NCBI GenBank assembly: GCA_900752095.1
Contig: CAADUD010000050.1
Span: forward strand, 1-22,506
DNA length: 22,506 bases
Direction of reading: 5' to 3'
DNA from: Clostridia bacterium
Lineage (GTDB): Bacteria > Bacillota > Clostridia > TANB77 > CAG-508
The stretch's first letter is position 1. Each line of letters opens with the position of its first letter. Position numbers and translations under genes: made by a program. Positions 16,744 to 22,506 of the stretch are shown here, in pieces. The notes beneath the pieces were generated by a model. That model worked only from the letters and a program-made list of their open reading frames with translations. It ran no database searches and had not been told where the DNA came from.

Positions 16744-17319
16744 TTATACTTCTTTTACTTGTCCATTTTGTTCTATATATTTTTTTCCACAAGTAGAGCA
16801 AGTAAATTCATGATTCTCAAATTTCATTTTTTCAGAACATTCACATACATAATATTTTACTCTGGCTGGATTTCCCATCACTAATGCATAATCTGGTACG
16901 TCTTTTGTTACAACAGCTCCTGCTGCAATAAAAGCATATTTGCCTATATTATGACCACATACAATTGTTGCATTAGCACCAATGGAAGCTCCTTTTCCAA
17001 TTACTGTTTTACGGTATTCGTCTCTTCTAGAAATAAAGCTCCTTGGATTAATTACATTGGTAAACACACAAGATGGTCCTAAAAAAACATCGTCTTCACA
17101 AATTACTCCAGTATAAACAGAAACATTATTTTGAATTTTTACTCCGTTTCCTAATACCACATCTGGAGAAATAACAACATTTTGTCCTATGTTACAATTT
17201 TCTCCTATTTTACAGTTTGACATTATATGGGAAAAATGCCATATCTTTGTTCCTTTTCCTATACTAGAAGGTTCATCTACATAGCTAGATTCGTGTACAA
17301 AATACTCTTTTTGTGACAT
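16744..17319 (-). CDS. wbpD: UDP-GlcNAc3N-acid N-acetyltransferase (WbpD-like)
   Basis: This is a 191-residue left-handed beta-helix acetyltransferase. It closely matches the WbpD/WlbB family: HESSYVDEPSSIGKGTKIWHFSHIMSNCKIGENCNIGQNVVISPDVVLG at the start, then VFLGPSCVFTNVINPRSFISRRDEYRKTVIGKGASIGANATIVCGHNIG. The family acetylates the 3-amino group of UDP-GlcNAc3NA using acetyl-CoA. The C-terminal tail carries CxC and CxxC (VCECSEK and TCSTCGKKY), suggesting a small zinc ribbon. The ATG at 17317-17319 follows AAGGAG. It lies between wbpE (129 nt upstream, with a candidate internal promoter) and wbpA (113 nt downstream). These spacings are looser than in the rest of the operon. Confidence 0.9.
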   Translation of the reverse strand: MSQKEYFVHESSYVDEPSSIGKGTKIWHFSHIMSNCKIGENCNIGQNVVISPDVVLGNGVKIQNNVSVYTGVICEDDVFLGPSCVFTNVINPRSFISRRDEYRKTVIGKGASIGANATIVCGHNIGKYAFIAAGAVVTKDVPDYALVMGNPARVKYYVCECSEKMKFENHEFTCSTCGKKYIEQNGQVKEV

Positions 17320-17394
17320 CTCTTTCTTTTCTCCTTTTTATTTTATTTTTACATTTTTCTATTTCTGTTTTTTACAGTTATTTTTTATTTTGGT

Positions 17395-17422
17395 TTTATA
17401 CTGTCTTCTATATTTCTGTTAA
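17395..17422 (-). promoter_or_regulatory. Candidate internal sigma-A promoter upstream of wbpD
   Basis: On the coding strand TTAACA (17417-17422) and TATAAA (17395-17400) are separated by 16 bases, each one mismatch from consensus. They lie in the 129-nt gap between wbpE and wbpD. In such AT-rich DNA chance matches are common, so this is only a candidate. Confidence 0.35.
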
Positions 17423-17448
17423 ATTTTGTATTTTACTAATTGCTACGC

Positions 17449-18594
17449 TTATTTAATTCTTCTATATTCTTCTACTGCATTTTTTATTGCTTCGACAACT
17501 GTATTTACTATGCTTTCATCTAAATATGGATGCATTGGTAAGCTTAATACACAATTACATAAGTTCTCTGCTACTTTTAATTCTTCTACATTAAAATCAT
17601 ATCCTTCATACACAACTTGTTTATGAAGTGGAATTGGATAGTAAATCATAGTAGGAATTCCTGCTTCTTTTAATTTTGTTTGTACAAAGTTTCTTTCTTC
17701 TTTGCTTTCCATAATTAAAGTATATTGAGCCCAACTACTTACATAACCTTCTGGTACAACTGGTGTTTTCACTATGTCTTTTAATCTTTCTGTATATATT
17801 TTTGCAAATTTATTTCTAGCATCTAGTTCATATTCTTGAAAAGCTTCTAACTTTGGTAAAAGTATAGCAGCTTGAATAGTATCTAGCCTTGAATTATAGC
17901 CCACTCTTACATTTTCATATTTAAATGAACCTTTTCCATGTACTCTAAGGGAAAGCATTAATTGATACATTGTTTCATCATCTGTAAAGATTGCTCCTCC
18001 ATCTCCATAGCAACCTAAAGGTTTTGCTGGGAAGAAAGAAGTAGTAGAAATATCTCCAAAAGAACATGCTTTTTTACCATTAATTTCTCCACCAAATCCT
18101 TGTGCACCGTCTTCTACAACTTTCAAATTATATTTTTCAGCTATTTTTAGTATTTCAGGGAAATTAGCAACTTGTCCAAATAAATCTACTGGAATGATTG
18201 CTTTTGGATTTAATTTTCCTTCTTGTATTACTCGTTCTATTGCTTTTTCTAATTTCTTGCTATCCATATTGAAGGTTCTTTCGTTCACATCAACAAAAAT
18301 TGGTGTAGCTCCTTCTAAAGATACCACTTCTGAAGTAGAATAAAAAGTAAATGTTGGTACAAAAACAGCATCTCCTGGTTTTACGTCGAATACTCTCATT
18401 GCAAGTGTTAAAGCATCTGTACCATTGGCACAGGTTACACAATATTTTCTTCCTACATATTCTGCTAGTTTTTCTTCTATCTCTTTTACTTCTGGTCCAC
18501 TAATAAAGTCGGCATTGCTGATTACATTTTGAATATTAGCATCAATCTTATCTTTTAGCTTAGCATATTGTGCTTTTAAATCAATAAATTGCAT
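17449..18594 (-). CDS. wbpE: UDP-GlcNAc3-keto acid aminotransferase (WbpE-like, DegT/DnrJ/EryC1 family)
   Basis: This 381-residue PLP-dependent aminotransferase transfers an amino group from glutamate to C3 of the keto sugar made by WbpB. The start is MQFIDLKAQYAKLKDKID, the typical family opening, with AAGGAA upstream; a 23-codon upstream extension has no site. PLP-binding features are CANGTDALTLAMR, VPVDLFGQ-type IIPVDLFGQ, VVEDGAQGFGG, and the Schiff-base lysine in SFFPAKPLGCYGDGGA (Lys191). In Pseudomonas and Bordetella, WbpB and WbpE work as a coupled pair that recycles NAD via 2-oxoglutarate; their adjacency here fits. An 89-nt spacer with a stem-loop separates it from wbpB. Confidence 0.92.
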   Translation of the reverse strand: MQFIDLKAQYAKLKDKIDANIQNVISNADFISGPEVKEIEEKLAEYVGRKYCVTCANGTDALTLAMRVFDVKPGDAVFVPTFTFYSTSEVVSLEGATPIFVDVNERTFNMDSKKLEKAIERVIQEGKLNPKAIIPVDLFGQVANFPEILKIAEKYNLKVVEDGAQGFGGEINGKKACSFGDISTTSFFPAKPLGCYGDGGAIFTDDETMYQLMLSLRVHGKGSFKYENVRVGYNSRLDTIQAAILLPKLEAFQEYELDARNKFAKIYTERLKDIVKTPVVPEGYVSSWAQYTLIMESKEERNFVQTKLKEAGIPTMIYYPIPLHKQVVYEGYDFNVEELKVAENLCNCVLSLPMHPYLDESIVNTVVEAIKNAVEEYRRIK

Positions 18595-18645
18595 TTTGTT
18601 TTCCTTCTTTCCATATTTAAAAATATATTTACAAAAACATTTTTT

Positions 18646-18670
18646 TAACTTATTCATTTTCAATAAGTTA
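18646..18670 (-). other. Stem-loop between wbpB and wbpE
   Basis: A perfect 9-bp inverted repeat (18646-18654 with 18662-18670) has a 7-nt loop in the 89-nt gap. In the transcribed direction it is followed by A residues, not T, so it is not an intrinsic terminator. It may be an mRNA processing or stability element, or simply chance in AT-rich DNA. Confidence 0.5.
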
Positions 18671-18683
18671 TTTATAATCGTAT

Positions 18684-19763
18684 TTATTGGTCAAATCTTC
18701 CAACAAAATCCATAGTAGAACATTTTTCTAAAGGTAATTTTACTGGTTTTCCCTCTGCAGCTGATTTATAAATGGCTAAAACCATTTCTAAAGCTCTTTT
18801 TCCTGCCTTTGCATCTACTAATGGCTGTGTATGAGTTTCAATGGCATGAATAACATCTTTGTAAAGTGGTGTATGACCAAATCCATAAATATTTTTTGGC
18901 ATTTCACTATTTTCTGCTTTGATTTTTTCTGCGTCCTCTTCTTGATTTTCAAGGATCCATTCTTCTATCATATTAACTGATTTTCCTCCTGCTTTAATGG
19001 TTCCTCTTTGTCCAAAAAGATATAAAGTTTCTTCTAAGTTTTTAGGATATACATCTGTTGTACCTTCAATAATTCCATAAGCACCATTTTTGAATTTTAC
19101 AATGGCAATTCCTAAATCTTCTGCTTCAATATAATCATGATTTAAATTGTCTGTATAAGCACATACTTCCGTAACTTCGTCTCCCATCATCCATCTTAAT
19201 AAGTCAATATTGTGGATACATTGGTTCATTAAAGCTCCACCGTCTTGTGCCCAAGTTCCTCTCCATGGTGCTTGTGTATAATAGTCTTTTCCTCTATTCC
19301 ATCTAATATGTGCAGTTCCATAAAGCATTTTTCCAAGCTCTTTATTTTCTACTGCTTGTCTAATTTTTTGAATAGATTTATTAAATCTATTTTGATGGTT
19401 AGCACATACTACTAAACCTTTTTCTTCTGATTTTGCAATAATTTTATCTGCATCTTCTAATGATAATGCAATTGGTTTTTCTATAATTAAATTACATCCC
19501 ATATCTAAGCAATCTAAAGCTATTCTAGCATGCTCTCCACTTTCTGTTGCTATTGCTACTAATTCTGGTTTTTCTTTTTCTAACATTTCATGATAATCTG
19601 TGTACCTTTTAAAGCTAGCATCTTTCATGCCTACTTTTTCTAATAAAATATCCATATGTTCTGGTACAATATCACAAATTCCTACAATTTCAAGTTTATT
19701 ATTAACTGCTGCTTCTAAGTGGTTTGGTGCAATTCTTCCACATCCTATTAATGCATATTTCAT
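18684..19763 (-). CDS. wbpB: UDP-GlcNAcA 3-dehydrogenase (WbpB-like, GFO/IDH/MocA family)
   Basis: This 359-residue NAD-dependent oxidoreductase oxidises C3 of UDP-GlcNAcA to the 3-keto sugar, the substrate of WbpE. The N-terminal Rossmann domain opens MKYALIGCGRIAPNHLEAA; the family EKP motif is at residues 95-97. The C-terminal domain contains WAQDGGALMNQCIHNIDLLRWMMGDEVTEV, typical of WbpB/WlbA. The ATG at 19761-19763 has AGGAGG upstream. It is the first gene of the polysaccharide operon and lies just behind a good candidate promoter (19821-19849), so the five-step nucleotide-sugar pathway is transcribed first. Confidence 0.92.
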   Translation of the reverse strand: MKYALIGCGRIAPNHLEAAVNNKLEIVGICDIVPEHMDILLEKVGMKDASFKRYTDYHEMLEKEKPELVAIATESGEHARIALDCLDMGCNLIIEKPIALSLEDADKIIAKSEEKGLVVCANHQNRFNKSIQKIRQAVENKELGKMLYGTAHIRWNRGKDYYTQAPWRGTWAQDGGALMNQCIHNIDLLRWMMGDEVTEVCAYTDNLNHDYIEAEDLGIAIVKFKNGAYGIIEGTTDVYPKNLEETLYLFGQRGTIKAGGKSVNMIEEWILENQEEDAEKIKAENSEMPKNIYGFGHTPLYKDVIHAIETHTQPLVDAKAGKRALEMVLAIYKSAAEGKPVKLPLEKCSTMDFVGRFDQ

Positions 19764-19820
19764 AATTTTATTTCCTCCTAATATTTCCTATGTCTTTAGA
19801 GTTTTTATATCTCATTTCAT

Positions 19821-19849
19821 ATTCTATACTAACCAAATTTAAAAATCAA
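19821..19849 (-). promoter_or_regulatory. Candidate sigma-A promoter of the polysaccharide operon
   Basis: The coding strand has TTGATT (19844-19849), a 17-base spacer and TAGAAT (19821-19826), then a leader of about 50 bases before wbpB. The spacing is ideal and the -10 is one mismatch from consensus. It lies in the 118-nt gap between cmk and wbpB, where no terminator is evident, so some read-through from cmk is also possible. Confidence 0.6.
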
Positions 19850-19881
19850 CTTATTTATGACTTTTTTTTACATTATTTCAA

Positions 19882-20560
19882 CTATTCTTTTTTTAAAATA
19901 ATTTCTTCTACTTTTTCTTTAACTTGTTCAATACTTAAATGGGTAGTATCTACTACTATTGCATCTTCAGCTACTTTTAAAGCCCCTACTGGTTTGTGCA
20001 TATCATTATAATCTCTTTTTTTCATAGCTTCTAATGTTTCCTCATAAGTCATAGAAATTTCTTTTTCTTGATTTTCTAAAAACCTTCTTTTAGCTCTTTC
20101 TTCCACTTCTGCATCTAAATAAATTTTTACATCTGCATTCGGAAATACTACTGTTGTAATATCTCTTCCCTCCATAATTACATCTTGATTTTTTGCCATT
20201 TTTCTTTGTAAATCTACCATAACTTCACGTACTTCTCCGAATAGAAGACACAGGAGATACAAAACTGCTTACTTCTTGGTTTCTAATTTGCTTACTTACA
20301 TCTTCTCCATTTAAATATACTGTAATTTCTCCCTTTTTATTTTGCATTTGTATATTGATATTTTTGGCAATTTCTATGATTTCTTCTTTTTCTCTTATAG
20401 AACCAATAGAACTAATCCCCTTTCTTAAACATGCTAATGCCACACAGCGGTACATAGCTCCTGTATCTATGTTAAGCAAATTTAACTCTTGAGCAATTAA
20501 CTTCGTAATCGTTCCCTTCCCTGTTCCTGCTGGTCCATCTATTGCTACAATAAACGACAT
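19882..20560 (-). CDS. cmk: Cytidylate kinase, frameshifted (+1) at an in-frame CGGA
   Basis: CMP/dCMP kinase phosphorylates CMP with ATP and is normally indispensable. The first frame (from ATG 20558-20560, behind AGGAGG) reads MSFIVAIDGPAGTGKGT with the P-loop at 9-17 and runs to EVSSFVSPVSSI, then CGG and a stop four codons later (TGA). The second half continues one base further on as EVREVMVDLQRKMAKNQDVIMEGRDITTVVFPNADVKIYLDA to the normal C-terminus at 19882. Reading CGGA (20239 down to 20236) as one arginine codon gives SSIREVREVM, as expected for Cmk, and a full-length protein of 225 residues. A base insertion, a sequencing error or programmed +1 frameshifting would each explain it. 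No other copy is in the window. Confidence 0.9.
20236..20239 (-). other. CGGA: apparent +1 frameshift site in cmk
   Basis: The coding strand reads ATT CGG AGA AGT ACG TGA in the incoming frame. Skipping one base at CGGA gives ATT-CGGA-GAA-GTA-CGT-GAA (I-R-E-V-R-E), which joins the two cmk halves without loss or gain of residues. Confidence 0.8.
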
Positions 20561-20618
20561 TTTTCTCCTCCTATTCTTTTTCACTCTTTTATTTGTTTTT
20601 CTATCTTTTCTTCTAAAA

Positions 20619-21524
20619 TTATACATCTTCTTGCTGTATATTTTTTTCTTCTATTTTTTGTAATTCTTCTGGTTCTAGCATATGTATTCCTTTTGCTACA
20701 ATAGTTATTTGCTGTACATTCATAGTAGTTAACTTTTCTATTTCTTTTTTTATTTTTTGTTTAAATTCTCTTAACGTTTCCAAAATATTAAAACCATAAT
20801 TAATAGAAACCTCCATATAAATATTAGGTCCTTCTGGCGTACTTTCTACTCTAGTTCTCATAACCTTGTATATGGCATCTGTTTTTTTGGCTAAATATTC
20901 TGCAATTTGGCGAAAAACTGTATCTGAAATTGTAAAATTTCCTAAATAACTAAAGGTTGGTCTAATAATCGATTTTTCTGCCATATAAGGGTCATTACCT
21001 TTTCCTTTGAATTTAAAAATTTGTAACGGGTCTAAAATATAACCTGAAAAATCTTTTTTAATTTCAAAAGTTGGTACAGGGATAACATGTTTTCCCTGTG
21101 TTGTACGTATTCTTTTTGCTGTTTCCATTTCTGTTTCTGTTGCGACATCTTGAATATAAATTCTTTTTTCTGGCTTTGAAAGTCCTAAATTTTCTGCAAT
21201 TTTATCTACCATTCCATCAGATGTTCCTAAAATCAAAATTGAATTTGGTTTTAATCTTTTTATTGCTCTTTTCATATCGTTTCTATCTTTTTCGTTTACA
21301 AAAATTGCTTTTTTTACCGTTTCTACTTTAGTAGGTGCTTTTTTTGCAGAAGTTCCTGCCACTACATTATTATCATGAATTAACAAGCCATCATCAATAA
21401 TATAATGAACATTATTTTCATTTGCTACCATTTGAGCTCGGTAACTCTTCCCTGTGCCAGATGGTCCTATAAAAGCATATACCTTTATTTCTTCATTAGA
21501 AATTAAATTATTAAAAAGTTGCAA
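20619..21524 (-). CDS. P-loop ATPase with C-terminal Asp23/Gls24-like domain, function unknown
   Basis: This is a 301-residue two-domain protein. The N-terminus has a Walker A loop, FIGPSGTGKSYRA (about 18-30), followed by an ATPase-like core with KRLKPNSILILGTSDGMVDKIAENLGL. The last third (about 185-285: FTISDTVFRQIAEYLAKKTDAIYKVMRTRVES, then IYMEVSINYGFNILETLREFKQKIKKEIEKLTTMNVQQITIVAKGI) resembles the Asp23/Gls24 domain of Firmicute membrane-associated stress proteins. I recognise the architecture but know of no proven function. The TTG start at 21522-21524 follows AAAGG; an in-frame stop lies upstream and the next ATG is after the P-loop. It is 58 nt ahead of cmk and probably co-transcribed with it. 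An envelope or nucleotide-sensing role is a guess only. Confidence 0.7.
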   Translation of the reverse strand: MQLFNNLISNEEIKVYAFIGPSGTGKSYRAQMVANENNVHYIIDDGLLIHDNNVVAGTSAKKAPTKVETVKKAIFVNEKDRNDMKRAIKRLKPNSILILGTSDGMVDKIAENLGLSKPEKRIYIQDVATETEMETAKRIRTTQGKHVIPVPTFEIKKDFSGYILDPLQIFKFKGKGNDPYMAEKSIIRPTFSYLGNFTISDTVFRQIAEYLAKKTDAIYKVMRTRVESTPEGPNIYMEVSINYGFNILETLREFKQKIKKEIEKLTTMNVQQITIVAKGIHMLEPEELQKIEEKNIQQEDV

Positions 21525-21613
21525 TTTACCTTTCTTACCTTCTTTCTTTTATTTTAATCAAACTATTTTTTGTAGTTATTATTTTTTAGTATATTTTATT
21601 AATTATATAATAC

Positions 21614-22506
21614 TTAATATTTTTCTACTGTGATAATTTGATAAACAAAACCTCTATATTTTGGTCTGATTTTCTTTCTTGCAATTTCTTTTAAATCATA
21701 TTTTTCTACCATTTCATTGTACCACTCTAATCCTTCATGGTCAATTAAAATAATTCTTCCTTGATAATCTTCTAAAAATTTTTCTTCAAATATAATTTTA
21801 AGAGGTGGACTATAATTTTCAAATGGTGTTACATCATGATTTGGATCTATGTGATATAAATACCAATTATATTCTGGCATTTGGACAAAAATATTACTTG
21901 CATGGAAGTAATCTCCATATAAAATCATATCTCCCTGCTTATATTGTTCTTTAATATAACTAATTTCTTGTCCATTAGTAGAATTATAGTTTTCTTCAAT
22001 AATAATACTATTATTATATATACTCAAACCTAAAATCATTACTATTACAATCCCAGAAATTATTTTTTGATGTTTTGTATTATTATTTAATAAAAAATAG
22101 GCAAATGGAAAAAGAAAAATTCCACTTGTAATTAGCATATAACGATAATACATAATTGGTCTTATTAGTATAGTAACAATTAACATAGAAAAGAATAAAA
22201 TAAAATGTACTAACAAGCAATACCAAATAATTGTTAAATTCTTTTTTTGCTTTTTATTACAAATAATTTGGTATATCAGATAACTGTACATAACAATAGT
22301 AAAAATTGTACTAATTATAACACTTAACCTTCCGTTAAATTGAACCCCCAAAGGTGCTGCTATAGAATCTGTCCAATTAAATGGAATCCAATAAGACTCA
22401 CTTACCTTTCCGTGCTTGTTCTAAAAATATAAATAGCCATGGTAAATAGCCTATAATTTCTAATAATGCTGTTAATCCAAACCTAATAATATATTTTTTC
22501 TTTAAT
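21614..22506 (-). CDS. GT39/PMT-like membrane glycosyltransferase, C-terminal part, frameshifted (+1) at an in-frame CGGA
   Basis: The 5' end lies beyond the window. The incoming frame reads IIRFGLTALLEIIGYLPWLFIFLEQA, then CGG and a TGA four codons later. One base on, the frame continues KVSESYWIPFNWTDSIAAPLGVQFNGRLSV and runs through several membrane segments to a soluble C-terminal domain of about 110 residues (from about GQEISYIKEQYKQGDMILY). The joined GYLPWL...Q...V...YWI block is typical of ArnT/PMT-like lipid-phosphate-sugar glycosyltransferases. Reading CGGA (22412 down to 22409) as one arginine codon restores EQARKVSESYW exactly. A start within the second frame at 22351 (TTG) lacks a ribosome binding site and would remove conserved sequence. 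The substrate is unknown. Confidence 0.75.
22409..22412 (-). other. CGGA: apparent +1 frameshift site in the GT39-like gene
   Basis: The incoming frame reads GCA CGG AAA GGT AAG TGA. Skipping one base at CGGA gives GCA-CGGA-AAG-GTA-AGT-GAG (A-R-K-V-S-E), which joins the two halves of the conserved loop. The four bases and much of the following context match the cmk site. Confidence 0.75.

Noticed and set aside
18646..18670. Inverted repeat between wbpB and wbpE as a terminator
   Set aside because: It is followed by A residues, not a U-tract, in the direction of transcription, and the downstream genes clearly belong to the same pathway.
20222..20262. An independent start for the second half of cmk (TTG at 20262)
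   Set aside because: The first residues of that reading are the out-of-frame copy of sequence that codes VSSFVSPVSSI in the first half; there is no ribosome binding site, and half a kinase without its P-loop would not function.
21560..21576. Small inverted repeat upstream of the P-loop/Asp23 gene as a terminator
   Set aside because: Only five base pairs of A/T-rich stem and no following U-tract.
21614..22351. A separate intact 245-residue membrane protein starting at TTG 22351
   Set aside because: There is no ribosome binding site, and conserved GT39-like sequence continues upstream in the same frame to the CGGA site and then in the neighbouring frame, so it is the C-terminal part of a larger gene.
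1..22506. tRNA or rRNA genes, CRISPR arrays, insertion sequences, integrases or prophage genes
   Set aside because: None could be recognised on either strand; the space between genes is short and AT-rich.

Overview
The window is very AT-rich, all genes lie on the minus strand, and starts are preceded by strong AAGGAGG-type ribosome binding sites. Gene content (an LCP wall-polymer transferase, an Asp23-type domain, no outer-membrane genes) points to a low-GC Gram-positive bacterium, most likely an uncultured member of the Clostridia. The exact taxon cannot be read from the sequence.

Layout in the direction of transcription (high to low coordinates). (1) 22506-19882: the C-terminal part of a membrane glycosyltransferase of the GT39/PMT type, a P-loop ATPase with a C-terminal Asp23-like domain, and cytidylate kinase (cmk). 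(2) 19763-1106: a capsule or wall-polysaccharide locus behind a plausible sigma-A promoter (19821-19849). Its early genes wbpB, wbpE, wbpD and wbpA, with the distal wbpI, make up the full known route from UDP-GlcNAc to UDP-ManNAc3NAcA. Between them lie four GT4 glycosyltransferase domains (one fused to the Wzy polymerase), a Wzx flippase, a membrane-anchored glucuronyl C5-epimerase homologue, an O-acetyltransferase, an asparagine-synthetase-like protein, a WbpG/PseA-type amidotransferase and a CpsA-type LCP protein. (3) plsC (1102-515), then an intrinsic terminator (402-439). (4) The start of typA/bipA (278-1).

Together the genes describe a Wzx/Wzy-type polymer containing a diamino-uronic acid. 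It would be built on a lipid carrier, flipped, polymerised, possibly C5-epimerised outside the membrane, and attached to peptidoglycan by the LCP enzyme. No initiating phosphoglycosyltransferase and no Wzd/Wze chain-length system is in the window.

Two observations stand out. First, cmk and the GT39-like gene each carry a +1 frameshift at an in-frame CGG codon followed by A. Those are the only two in-frame CGG codons I find in the window: the other 22 CGG triplets on the coding strand are all out of frame. Reading CGGA as one four-base arginine codon restores both proteins exactly. Second, the C5-epimerase gene begins with an (AG)11 tract whose gain or loss of one unit gives a stop within about 15 codons, which predicts an ON/OFF phase switch of uronic-acid epimerisation.
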